From Natronomonas gomsonensis (GTDB lineage Archaea; Halobacteriota; Halobacteria; Halobacteriales; Haloarculaceae), in contig NZ_JACAWU010000002.1 in assembly GCF_013391635.1 (NCBI RefSeq), positions 682,001-746,000 of the forward strand: a stretch of 64,000 nucleotides of DNA, given 5' to 3'. Under the pieces are notes generated by a model that did no database searches, was not told the DNA's origin, and was given only the letters and a program-made list of their open reading frames with translations. Within the stretch, counting starts at the first letter, position 1, and each line of letters starts with the position of its first letter. Both the position numbers and the translations under genes were made by a program. Shown in pieces: positions 20,443-28,206 of the stretch.

Positions 20443-20443
20443 C

Positions 20444-21604
20444 ATGTCAGACGCGGACGACAACGAATTCGGCGAGTTCGGCGGGCGTTACGTCCCCGAA
20501 CCGATGCTCGAACCGCTCGAACAGTTGGCCGGTGCGTTCGACGACATCGTCGATAGCGAGGCGTTCCAAGCGGAGTTCCGGCACGTCCTTGAACAGTACG
20601 CCGGTCGGCCGACGCCGCTGTTCCACGCCGAGAATCTCAGCGAGGCCTACGGCGCCGACATCTACCTCAAACGCGAGGACCTCCTCCACGGCGGCGCACA
20701 CAAAATCAACAACGCCGTCGGGCAGGCGCTGTTGGCGAAGAAGGCGGGCAAAGAGCGCATCATCGCAGAAACCGGTGCCGGTCAACACGGCACCGCGACG
20801 GCGATGGTCGGTGCGCTGTTCGACCTCGACACCGAGATTTACATGGGGAAGAAAGACGTCGAGCGCCAGCAGATGAACGTCTTCCGGATGCGCCTGATGG
20901 GTGCCGAGGTCAACGAGGTCACCCGCGGCGGGTCCGGGTTGGCCGACGCCGTCGACGCCGCCTTAGAGGACTTCGCCGAGAACATGGACGACACCCACTA
21001 CCTCGTCGGCAGCGTCGTCGGTCCCGACCCGTTCCCGCGGATGGTCCGGGAGTTCCAGTCTGTCATCGGGAAGGAGGCCCGCGAGCAGGCCAAAGAGCAA
21101 ATCGGCGGGCTCCCGGACGCTTGCGTCGCCTGCGTCGGCGGCGGGTCGAACGCAATCGGCCTATTCCACGCCTTCCGGGACGACGACGTGGACTTCTACG
21201 GCGGCGAAGGCGGCGGTGAGGGTGCCGACTCGAAGCGCCACGCCGCACCGCTTGCGGCCGGCAACGAGGACATCATCCACGGGATGAAGACGCGTGTCAT
21301 CGACGACGATGTGGAGGTCCACAGCGTCTCCGCCGGACTCGATTATCCTGGTGTGGGCCCGGAACACGCCATGTTCCGTGCGGTCGGCCGCTGTGAGTAC
21401 CGCGGCATCACCGACGACGAGGCGCTGGCCGCGTTCCGGGACCTCTCGGAGTTGGAGGGCATCATCCCGGCGCTGGAAACCGCCCACGCCGTCGCGTTGG
21501 CCGGCCAACTGGCCGACGAAGGCAACCACGACACCATCGTCGTGAACCTCTCCGGTCGCGGCGATAAGGACATACAGCAGGTCGCGTCGATGCTCGACCT
21601 GTAG
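20444..21604 (+). CDS. trpB: Tryptophan synthase beta subunit
   Basis: A 386-residue PLP enzyme joining indole and serine to make tryptophan. The PLP Lys is in HGGAHKINNAVGQAL, and the phosphate loop is CVGGGSNAIG. SAGLDYPGVGPEHA and VNLSGRGDKDI are typical of the TrpB1 type that pairs with TrpA. No trpA or other trp gene is next to it, which is unusual because trpCBA often cluster in haloarchaea. It has its own promoter, with an inverted repeat across the start region, so separate tryptophan control is likely. Confidence 0.95.
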   Translation: MSDADDNEFGEFGGRYVPEPMLEPLEQLAGAFDDIVDSEAFQAEFRHVLEQYAGRPTPLFHAENLSEAYGADIYLKREDLLHGGAHKINNAVGQALLAKKAGKERIIAETGAGQHGTATAMVGALFDLDTEIYMGKKDVERQQMNVFRMRLMGAEVNEVTRGGSGLADAVDAALEDFAENMDDTHYLVGSVVGPDPFPRMVREFQSVIGKEAREQAKEQIGGLPDACVACVGGGSNAIGLFHAFRDDDVDFYGGEGGGEGADSKRHAAPLAAGNEDIIHGMKTRVIDDDVEVHSVSAGLDYPGVGPEHAMFRAVGRCEYRGITDDEALAAFRDLSELEGIIPALETAHAVALAGQLADEGNHDTIVVNLSGRGDKDIQQVASMLDL

Positions 21605-21626
21605 CGTCCGTTGTCTCCGCTCGGCT

Positions 21627-22526
21627 TCAGAGAATCACTTTTCCGAGGCCACTCGCAATTAGCTCGACGGCCAACTCCGCGGTCCGGTTGTGGGAATCGA
21701 GAATTGGGTTGACTTCGACCACCTCCATCGACCGGACGGCACCGGTGTCGGCGATGAGTTCCATCGCGGCGTGTGCCTCCCTGTACGTGACGCCACCACG
21801 GACGGGCGTCCCGACGCCAGGGGCCTCGTCGGGGTCGAGGAAGTCCATATCGAGGCTGACGTGCAGCGCGTCGACGCCGCCGAGCGCTGCGTCGATGGCG
21901 TCTTCGATGACCGGGACGAGCCCGCGGTTGTCGATGTGGCTCATCGTGAACGCCGTCACGTCGCTGTCGCGAATGGCGCGACGCTCCTCGTCGTCGATGT
22001 CCCGAAGACCGACCATCGCGATGTTCTCCTCGTCGATATCCGCGTTGGCCCACCCCTTCTCGGCGAACGCTCCACGACCGAGCATGGCTGCGACGGGCAT
22101 CCCGTGGACGTTCCCGCTCGGAGACGTTTCCGGCGTGTTGAAATCGCCGTGGGCGTCGAGCCAGAGGACGCCGATATCCTGGTCCGCGCTCGCCCCACCG
22201 ACGCTGCCGATGGCGATGGAGTGGTCGCCGCCGAGGACCAAGGGGAGGTCGCCGTCGTCGATGGCGTCGGCGACGGCGCTCTCGACCCGGCGGCACACCC
22301 ACCGCGTCTCCCGGAGGTACTTCGCTCGACCCTCACCCGGCGTTTCGGCGTTCGGGTCACGGCCTTCCGGGCGCGGGACAGGCAAGTCACCAGCATCGTC
22401 GTAGGAGAGACCGACGTTTCGGACGGCATCGGAGAGACCGGCGTACCGAATCGCCGACGGTCCCATGTCGACGCCACGGCGGTCCGCGCCGAGGTCCATC
22501 GGCGCACCGATTACTCGGAGGTCCAT
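21627..22526 (-). CDS. rocF: Arginase (ureohydrolase family)
   Basis: A 299-residue manganese enzyme hydrolysing a guanidinium compound to urea. GAPMDLGADRRGVDMGPSAI, the metal motifs GGDHS, DAHGDFN and SLDMDFLDP, and the ending VELIASGLGKVIL match arginase better than agmatinase, so L-arginine to ornithine and urea is the likely reaction. The start MDLRVIGAP is chosen over one 17 codons upstream: a TATA box and a 13-base palindrome lie correctly for it. The distinction from agmatinase or guanidinobutyrase is by motif only. Confidence 0.85.
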   Translation of the reverse strand: MDLRVIGAPMDLGADRRGVDMGPSAIRYAGLSDAVRNVGLSYDDAGDLPVPRPEGRDPNAETPGEGRAKYLRETRWVCRRVESAVADAIDDGDLPLVLGGDHSIAIGSVGGASADQDIGVLWLDAHGDFNTPETSPSGNVHGMPVAAMLGRGAFAEKGWANADIDEENIAMVGLRDIDDEERRAIRDSDVTAFTMSHIDNRGLVPVIEDAIDAALGGVDALHVSLDMDFLDPDEAPGVGTPVRGGVTYREAHAAMELIADTGAVRSMEVVEVNPILDSHNRTAELAVELIASGLGKVIL

Positions 22527-22531
22527 ACCAC

Positions 22532-22556
22532 CGGTACAGTACCGACCGTCTAAAAA
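22532..22556 (-). promoter_or_regulatory. Arginase promoter with palindrome at the start site
   Basis: On the minus strand TTTTTA (22551-22556) is the TATA box. Between it and the ATG lies the perfect palindrome CGGTAC-A-GTACCG (22532-22544). This is a likely operator. Confidence 0.5.
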
Positions 22557-22630
22557 CCGCCGCCAGTGGCCCTTCACGTCAGCGACCGTGAGGAAACCGA
22601 ACGCCGCCGAAACGCCACTCCCCCACCGTC

Positions 22631-22660
22631 GGGTTTAAGGACGGAACTATCGAATGATAG
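22631..22660 (+). promoter_or_regulatory. Promoter of the wHTH regulator with a short palindrome
   Basis: GGTTTAAG (around 22632-22639) is about 28 bases before the ATG. CTATC-GAAT-GATAG (22647-22660) lies between it and the start, a position suited to autorepression. Confidence 0.45.
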
Positions 22661-22663
22661 CTT

Positions 22664-23203
22664 ATGTCATCAATCGAGCTCACCCCCAGCCAGAAGACGA
22701 TTCTTCAGGAGCTCATCAACCTTCACCGTGAGTCCGAAAGCGCCGTCAAAGGGGAAGACATCGCCGAACAGGTAGACAGAAATCCCGGAACGATTCGAAA
22801 TCAGATGCAGAGTCTGAAGGCACTCCAGTTGGTCGAGGGTGTACCCGGCCCGAAAGGCGGCTACAAGCCGACGGCGAACGCCTACGATGCGCTGAAGATA
22901 CAGGAGATGGATCAAGCGGCGGACGTTCCCTTCCGACACAACGGCGAACTCATCGAAAGCGCGAACGTACAGGAAATCGACCTCACGAGCGTCCACCACC
23001 CCGAACTGTGTCGCGCCGAAATCAAACTGCAGGGCTCCATCGCCGATTTCAGCGAAGGCGACGACATCACCGTCGGGCCGACCCCGCTGTCGCGACTCCT
23101 CATCGCCGGGACCATCGAGGGCAAAGACGACACGAACAACAGCCTCATCCTCACTATCGACAAGATGGAGGCCCCGGCCGGAAACGAGGAGGCTGCTCAC
23201 TGA
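22664..23203 (+). CDS. Winged-HTH transcription regulator (Rrf2/TrmB-like)
   Basis: A 179-residue protein. Residues about 1-80 form a winged helix (LTPSQKTILQELINLHRESE, then EDIAEQVDRNPGTIRNQMQS and the wing GPKGGYKPTANAY). Residues about 90-170 form a second, beta-rich domain (DLTSVHHPELCRAEIKLQG ... VGPTPLSRLLIAGTIEGKDD), probably for ligand or dimer contact. Such proteins are conserved in haloarchaea. It is divergent from arginase, so it might control that gene and itself; both promoters carry palindromes, but different ones. Exact family naming is uncertain. Confidence 0.8.
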   Translation: MSSIELTPSQKTILQELINLHRESESAVKGEDIAEQVDRNPGTIRNQMQSLKALQLVEGVPGPKGGYKPTANAYDALKIQEMDQAADVPFRHNGELIESANVQEIDLTSVHHPELCRAEIKLQGSIADFSEGDDITVGPTPLSRLLIAGTIEGKDDTNNSLILTIDKMEAPAGNEEAAH

Positions 23204-23300
23204 TAGCGAATCACAACCACCAGAGGGAAGTCGAATCGGCAACTTTCGCCAGCCACGCGGTTCCAACAGGTTTGTATCGCAGGCATCCCGACTGCCTTAC

Positions 23301-24467
23301 ATGACGGACGATGTCGTCGTGCTTGGGTCCGGCTATGCCGGCACCGGCGCGGTCAAACGGCTCGAATCGGAACTCGACGGAGAGGCGGATATTACGTGGG
23401 TGTCGGACGTCGACCACCACCTCGTTCTCCACGAATCCCACCGCTGTATTCGTAACCCCGAGGTACAGGAGAAAATCACGTTCCCGGTGTCGGAGATCAA
23501 ATCGCCGTCGACCCGGTTCGTACAGGGCCGCGTCGAGGGAATCGACACCGAGGACCGCCAGATTACGCTCGACGACGACTCCACCATCGACTACGACTAC
23601 CTCCTCGTCGGCTTCGGCTCCCAGACTGCCTTCTTCGGCATCGACGGCCTCAAGGAACACTCGTTGACGCTGAAGTCACTCGACGACGCCCTCGAAATCC
23701 ACGAGGCCATCACCGAGGCTGCCCGGGAAGCCTCCCGGAACGACCCCGCACAGGTCATCGTCGGCGGTGCCGGCCTCTCCGGCATCCAGTCGGCCGGTGA
23801 AATCGCGGAGTTCCGCGACAAACACCGCGCCCCACTCGACGTCCACCTCGTCGAGGGGCTCGACAACGTCTTCCCGAACAACGACCCCGTCGTGCAGGCG
23901 AAACTCCGCAAACTGCTGGAGGAGAAAGACGTCGAGATTCACACCGGCGAGTTCATCGGCGAGGTCGACGAGGAAACCGTCTACGTCGGCGACGAGATGG
24001 AACTCGACTACGACGTGCTGCTGTGGACCGGTGGCATCACCGGCCAAGACGCCGCCGAGACGGCCGCAGTCGACAAAGACGAGCGGAGCAACCGCATCGA
24101 ATCCGCCTCGAACTTCCAGACCTCAGACGAGCGGGTCTTCGCCCTCGGCGACGCCGCGCTCATCGACCAGCCCGGCCAGGAACAGCCCGCACCGCCGACC
24201 GCACAGGCCGCCTGGCAAGCCGCCGAGGTTGCCGGCGAGAACATCGCCCGCACCATCCGCGGCCAGCCGCTGAAGGAGTGGGAGTACGACGACAAGGGGA
24301 CGCTCATCTCCGTCGGCAGCAAGGCCGTCGCTCACGACGTGAAGGGGCTGCCCGTCGACACTTTCGGCGGCCCCGCCGCGAAGGCGCTGAAGAAGACCGT
24401 CGCCGCACGCTGGATCAAGACGGTCAACGGGTTCGCCGACGCCGCGAAAGCATTCCCGGACATGTAA
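23301..24467 (+). CDS. Type II NADH dehydrogenase-like FAD oxidoreductase
   Basis: A 388-residue two-dinucleotide-fold flavoprotein. The FAD site is VVVLGSGYAGTG, the second (NAD) site VIVGGAGLSGIQSAGE, and FALGDAALI is the C-terminal FAD contact. The last 40 residues (AAKALKKTVAARWIKTVNGF) look amphipathic, as in peripheral membrane NDH-2, which passes electrons from NADH to quinone without pumping protons. A sulfide:quinone reductase is less likely because the catalytic Cys pair is not seen. A strong bidirectional terminator follows. Confidence 0.85.
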   Translation: MTDDVVVLGSGYAGTGAVKRLESELDGEADITWVSDVDHHLVLHESHRCIRNPEVQEKITFPVSEIKSPSTRFVQGRVEGIDTEDRQITLDDDSTIDYDYLLVGFGSQTAFFGIDGLKEHSLTLKSLDDALEIHEAITEAAREASRNDPAQVIVGGAGLSGIQSAGEIAEFRDKHRAPLDVHLVEGLDNVFPNNDPVVQAKLRKLLEEKDVEIHTGEFIGEVDEETVYVGDEMELDYDVLLWTGGITGQDAAETAAVDKDERSNRIESASNFQTSDERVFALGDAALIDQPGQEQPAPPTAQAAWQAAEVAGENIARTIRGQPLKEWEYDDKGTLISVGSKAVAHDVKGLPVDTFGGPAAKALKKTVAARWIKTVNGFADAAKAFPDM

Positions 24468-24474
24468 AACGACC

Positions 24475-24508
24475 TTTTTCCACGGCGCGCGGAGTGCGCC
24501 GGGAAAAA
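24475..24508. terminator. Bidirectional hairpin terminator
   Basis: TTTTTCC pairs with GGAAAAA and GGCGC with GCGCC around a seven-base loop, giving one long stem with T-runs on both strands. It sits between two convergent genes (the NADH dehydrogenase and udp), the ideal place for shared termination. Confidence 0.7.
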
Positions 24509-24632
24509 CGTCGATGAAAAAGACACGTCGGCCCTCCTTACAGTCGGGCCTCGGTCCCGCGCTCCCTTCGGTCGCGCGGCGGAACCGCTTCGGCGAGCTC
24601 CGCGCGCCTCGCGGATGCTTTCGTATTGGTAC

Positions 24633-25457
24633 TTACTCCGAGAGCGACAGCCCCGCGTGCCAGTGGTCGACACCGGCCTCGGCTTTCCTCTTGTCCATCT
24701 TCGACAACAGCGCCGCCGCGAGCGAGGCCGTTTCCGCGGCCTTTCGCTGGCCCTCGGTTCTGAACTCGCCGGTGACGCGGTTGGCGTAGACGGTACAGAC
24801 GGCTCCGGCACGGAGACCGTACAGACTCGAAAGTGTGAGGATGGCGCTGGCTTCCATCTCGAAGTTCAGGACCCCTGCCTCTTGCAGTCCCTCGATTCGC
24901 TCCTCGGCCCCGGCGGCACGGAACCCCTCGAATCCCGGCCGTGACTGGCCGGCGTAAAACGAGTCCGTCGAGCAAGTGATACCCAGGTGGTAGTCGTGGC
25001 CGAGTCGCTCGGCGGCGGTCACGAGCGCCGTGACGACCTCGTCGGCGGCGGCCGCCGGGTAATCCTCACGGACGTACTCGTCACTCGTCCCCTCCTGTCG
25101 GACCGCTGCCGTCGTGATGACGAGGTCACCGACGGACGCCTCTTCCTGTATGGCCCCACAGGAGCCGACCCGGATGAACGATTCGGCACCGATGCGGGCG
25201 AGTTCCTCGACGGCGATAGCGGCCGACGGCGAGCCGATTCCGGTCGACGTGACCGCGAGCGGTTCGTCGTCGTACGTTCCAGCGAGCGTTCGGTACTCGC
25301 GGTGGGACGCTCGCTCGCGATACTCGTCCCAGCAGTCCGCGATTATCTCGACGCGGTCTGGGTCGCCCGGGAGGAGTACAGGTCCTTCGATGTCCCCGTC
25401 GGCGAGTTCGACGTGATACTGCTCGTCGTCGTTCGGGTCCTCGCTGTCCCCAGTCAT
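24633..25457 (-). CDS. udp: Uridine phosphorylase
   Basis: A 274-residue nucleoside phosphorylase of the NP-I family, splitting uridine with phosphate to uracil and ribose-1-phosphate. Features are LLPGDPDRVE near the N-terminus, the phosphate-binding IRVGSCGAIQ, and NFEMEASAILTLSSLYGLRAG, whose E-M-E core holds the ribose. The family also includes purine and thymidine-active members; the residues after EMEAS favour a uridine enzyme. Its ATG overlaps the cdd stop (ATGA), so it is the last gene of a three-gene group. Confidence 0.9.
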   Translation of the reverse strand: MTGDSEDPNDDEQYHVELADGDIEGPVLLPGDPDRVEIIADCWDEYRERASHREYRTLAGTYDDEPLAVTSTGIGSPSAAIAVEELARIGAESFIRVGSCGAIQEEASVGDLVITTAAVRQEGTSDEYVREDYPAAAADEVVTALVTAAERLGHDYHLGITCSTDSFYAGQSRPGFEGFRAAGAEERIEGLQEAGVLNFEMEASAILTLSSLYGLRAGAVCTVYANRVTGEFRTEGQRKAAETASLAAALLSKMDKRKAEAGVDHWHAGLSLSE

Positions 25458-25846
25458 TCGAGATGCTCCATCGTGATGGTGTTCGGGAGCAGTTCACCGA
25501 GCGTGTACGTCGTCGGTCCATCCTCTCCCTCACAGATAACGCGGAAATCAGCGGCACAGAACTCCGACAGCGACTGTCGGCACATCCCACAGGGTGTGAC
25601 GCCGTCCCGGCGGTCCGAACTGACCGCGACCGCTTCGAACTCCCGGTGGCCCTCCTCTATGGCTTTCGACAGCGCCAACTCCTCGGCGTGGACGCTGTTG
25701 GAGTAGTTGGCGTTCTCGATGTTACAGCCGGTGTACACCGATCCGTCGTCGGTTTCGAGGGCTGCCCCGACGTAGTACTCCGAGTACGGCGCGTAGGACC
25801 GCTCGACGGCCTCGCGGGCGATTTCGAGTAGTTCCCTGTCGTCCAT
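25454..25846 (-). CDS. cdd: Cytidine deaminase
   Basis: A 130-residue zinc enzyme of the homotetrameric type converting cytidine and deoxycytidine to uridine forms. The zinc site is HAEELAL together with PCGMCRQSL, and TGCNIENANYSNS contacts the ribose. The start MDDRELLEIA begins the domain; upstream codons in frame are not family-like. It overlaps udp by four bases and follows the mutase gene by 55 bases, which puts deamination directly before phosphorolysis in one transcript. Confidence 0.95.
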   Translation of the reverse strand: MDDRELLEIAREAVERSYAPYSEYYVGAALETDDGSVYTGCNIENANYSNSVHAEELALSKAIEEGHREFEAVAVSSDRRDGVTPCGMCRQSLSEFCAADFRVICEGEDGPTTYTLGELLPNTITMEHLE

Positions 25847-25901
25847 ACGCCGGGTCTCGGCCGCCCGGCGCAAATACCTGCCGTCGAAAGCGACGGCGGG
25901 G

Positions 25902-27257
25902 CTACGACACGTCGTCGATGGCGGCGGTAACGACGTCTGTGACCTCATCGACGAGCGCCTCGACATCCTCGCTTTCGGCGTAGATACGGACGTACGGTTC
26001 GGTGCCGCTGGGACGAACGAGCGTCCAGGCCGCGTCGTCGAAGGTCAACCGGACGCCGTACTCGGTGTCGACCGATGCTTCGGGAAACGTCTCCGGGAGC
26101 CGAGTTTCGAGAGCGTCCATCGTCGCCGCCTTTCGGTCGTCGGGACAGTCGACGCTCACCTTCCGGTAGGGGCGTTCGGTAATCGGAGCTTTGAGGTCGG
26201 GGAGGCCGTCGCGGGCGACCAACGCACCGACGACCGCGGCGCTGGCGACGCCGTCTATCCACGGTCCGAAATCGGTGTGGACGTGTTTCCACGGCTCCGC
26301 TGCGAAGACGACATCTGTGTCAGCCGTCCCCGTATTCCGGGCAGTGGCGACGCCTTCGTGAAGCGCGCCGAGCCGGACCCGTTCGATTCGGCCACCGTGT
26401 GACTCGACGTGTTCGTCGATGCGCGCCGAGGCGTTCGGCGTCGTCACGACGACCGGGTCGGCGGCGTCGCTTTGGCGGGTGTAAAAGCCGGCGAGCATCG
26501 CGAGGACGGTGTCCTCGTGGACGACCTCGCCCCGCTCGTCCACGATCACGATGCGGTCTGCGTCACCGTCGTGGCCGATGCCGAACTCGAAGTCGCCGTC
26601 GGCCACGAACGCCCGAAGGTCTTCGAGGCTCTCGGGTGTGGGCTTCGACTCGCGTCCTGGGAAGTGGCCGTCGACGTTGGCGTTGAGCGCGACGACGTCG
26701 GCACCGAGCGCCCGGAGGACCTGGGGGGTCGCGACGCTCGCCATCCCGTTGCCGCAGTCGACGGCGATTTTCGTGTTTTCACAGTCACCGACGGCTCGAC
26801 GCGTGTACTCGACGACGGCGTTCCGATAGTCGTCGAGAACCTCCTCGCGGGTCGAATCGCCCCACGTGTCCCAGTTGGCCAGCTCCGTTTCGGCGTCGAC
26901 GCGTGACTCGACCGCCTCCTCGGCCGTGCGGTCGTACTCCGTTCCATCGACGAACAGTTTCAGACCGTTGTCTTGCGGCGGGTTGTGACTCGCCGTGACC
27001 ATCACGCCGCGACGCCCCCGGGAGGCGTAGGCGAGCGCCGGTGTCGGGACGCGACCGACCCTGACGACCTCGGCACCACCGCTTGCTATTCCGGCCTCAA
27101 CCGCTGCGACGAGCGCCTGGCCGGATTCGCGGCCGTCGCGGCCGACGACGAACGTCTCGCCGTCGACGGCCGCGGCGCTGCCGACAGCGAGCGCGAGCGA
27201 CGGCGTCACTGTCGTCGTCACGTCGCCCCGAATCCCGGCGGTCCCGAACAGTTCCAT
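25902..27257 (-). CDS. Alpha-D-phosphohexomutase family enzyme (possible phosphopentomutase)
   Basis: A 451-residue, four-domain mutase. The phosphoserine loop TASHNPPQDNG, the metal loop GHDGDADR, and the phosphate-binding RPSGTEPYVR are all intact; the sugar loop region reads AAEPWKHVHTDFGPW in place of the GEESGH common in phosphoglucomutases. It is normally annotated as phosphoglucosamine or phosphomannomutase. Its place in front of cdd and udp suggests instead a ribose-1-phosphate to ribose-5-phosphate role, as known for some archaeal members of this superfamily. That is inference. Confidence 0.85.
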   Translation of the reverse strand: MELFGTAGIRGDVTTTVTPSLALAVGSAAAVDGETFVVGRDGRESGQALVAAVEAGIASGGAEVVRVGRVPTPALAYASRGRRGVMVTASHNPPQDNGLKLFVDGTEYDRTAEEAVESRVDAETELANWDTWGDSTREEVLDDYRNAVVEYTRRAVGDCENTKIAVDCGNGMASVATPQVLRALGADVVALNANVDGHFPGRESKPTPESLEDLRAFVADGDFEFGIGHDGDADRIVIVDERGEVVHEDTVLAMLAGFYTRQSDAADPVVVTTPNASARIDEHVESHGGRIERVRLGALHEGVATARNTGTADTDVVFAAEPWKHVHTDFGPWIDGVASAAVVGALVARDGLPDLKAPITERPYRKVSVDCPDDRKAATMDALETRLPETFPEASVDTEYGVRLTFDDAAWTLVRPSGTEPYVRIYAESEDVEALVDEVTDVVTAAIDDVS

Positions 27258-27393
27258 ACCCGGAGTTGTGCGGCGGGTACACTTCAATAGTGGCGAACGA
27301 CAGTTCTCCCGTCCGAGGACCCTCACGCTGTGCTTCGACCTCGGCGGACTGCCGGCGTTCGTTCAGAGCACGGGCTCTCTGGCTTCGGTTTCG

Positions 27394-27402
27394 TATATAA
27401 AT
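27394..27402 (-). promoter_or_regulatory. Strong TATA element upstream of the mutase-cdd-udp group
   Basis: On the minus strand it reads ATTTATATA, the best TATA match nearby. It would start transcription near 27370 and leave a leader of about 110 bases before the mutase ATG. In the plus direction it would only drive RNA antisense to the neighbouring gene. A weaker TATA-like CTATTG lies near 27285-27292, at leaderless distance. Confidence 0.5.
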
Positions 27403-27425
27403 CGTCGGCTGCCCGAGCGGCCGCC

Positions 27426-28052
27426 CTATGCGATGTCGCGGCTGGTGTCGATGTCGACCTCGTCGGACAGTTCCAGTTTGATGACGTCCGAAAGTGCCTG
27501 TCCGCCGCGGAACTTGGGGACTGCGAGGCGGTTCTCGATGCGGTCACCCTTCACCGAGGTGTCGAGTTGAAACACCAGATCCGCCATGTGTTCGGTGGTG
27601 TCCCGGAGGTCGGGGACGTTGCGGCCGTCGAGACAGTGCAGGACGGCGAGCCCACCGGTGTTGTAGATGTGGTTCTGCAGTTCGTTCATGAAGTTCCGAT
27701 AGCGGGTCGGCTCCTGGCGTTCGAGCACGTCGGCGGGGTCGATAATGAGGTTTGAGGACTCCGGAAGCGCGGAGACGAGTTTCGTCGCGTTGTCGAGCGG
27801 TGCATCGCCGGTCACGTCCCGGACGGTCGGGTCTCCCGTCATCGTGTTCGAGTTGTCGATGCTGTTGGAGACTGAGTCGCCTGTTCTATCGAGGGAGAGA
27901 TACAACGTCCCGCGAGTGGCCGTGAGTTCGTACAGGAACAGTTCCGCTTGGCTCGCAGGCTGGGCGGTGAGCGCCACAATGCTCCCGGCCGGAATCCCAC
28001 CGTTGAGCTTCCGGTCGAGAACGTTGATTCCGGTCCTGAGGCGCTCGCTCAT
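27426..28052 (-). CDS. KaiC/RecA-superfamily protein with degenerate P-loop
   Basis: A 208-residue protein of the RAD55/KaiC type: MSERLRTGINVLDRKLNGGIPAGSIVALTA is the usual entry to the fold. However, the Walker A position reads AQPASQAEL (about residues 30-38) with no G-x4-G-K-(S/T), so ATP binding is doubtful. The later strand NLIIDPADVLE may correspond to Walker B. Haloarchaea have many such HTR-like proteins near signalling genes. A TATA box 29 bases upstream supports the ATG. Function unknown. Confidence 0.8.
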   Translation of the reverse strand: MSERLRTGINVLDRKLNGGIPAGSIVALTAQPASQAELFLYELTATRGTLYLSLDRTGDSVSNSIDNSNTMTGDPTVRDVTGDAPLDNATKLVSALPESSNLIIDPADVLERQEPTRYRNFMNELQNHIYNTGGLAVLHCLDGRNVPDLRDTTEHMADLVFQLDTSVKGDRIENRLAVPKFRGGQALSDVIKLELSDEVDIDTSRDIA

Positions 28053-28077
28053 CTGTTGCTGTTTGCATGTCCACCTG

Positions 28078-28084
28078 ATTAAAC
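28078..28084 (-). promoter_or_regulatory. TATA box of the KaiC-like gene
   Basis: Minus-strand TTTAAT is about 29 bases before the ATG at 28052. Confidence 0.55.
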
Positions 28085-28206
28085 CTTCTGGCAAGGTTGT
28101 GTGTTGATTCGGCAAGACAGCGGTTGGGACTGCAAACCACGGGAGCGGTGTGCGGAGTCCGGTCGGGTCGGGAGATTCAAGAGCGTCCGGGGCGGGTCTT
28201 TCGGTA

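Noticed and set aside
21627..22526. Calling the ureohydrolase an agmatinase
   Set aside because: The N-terminal GADRRGVDMGPSAIRYAGL and C-terminal ELIASGLGKVIL segments fit arginase better, though activity is untested.
24514..24789. A 91-residue frame starting MKKTRRPSLQ
   Set aside because: Mostly antisense to udp, with basic low-complexity composition and no promoter.
28110..28180. Sequence around GGACTGCAAACCACGGG that looked like part of a tRNA
   Set aside because: No acceptor stem, T arm or proper anticodon arm can be built.
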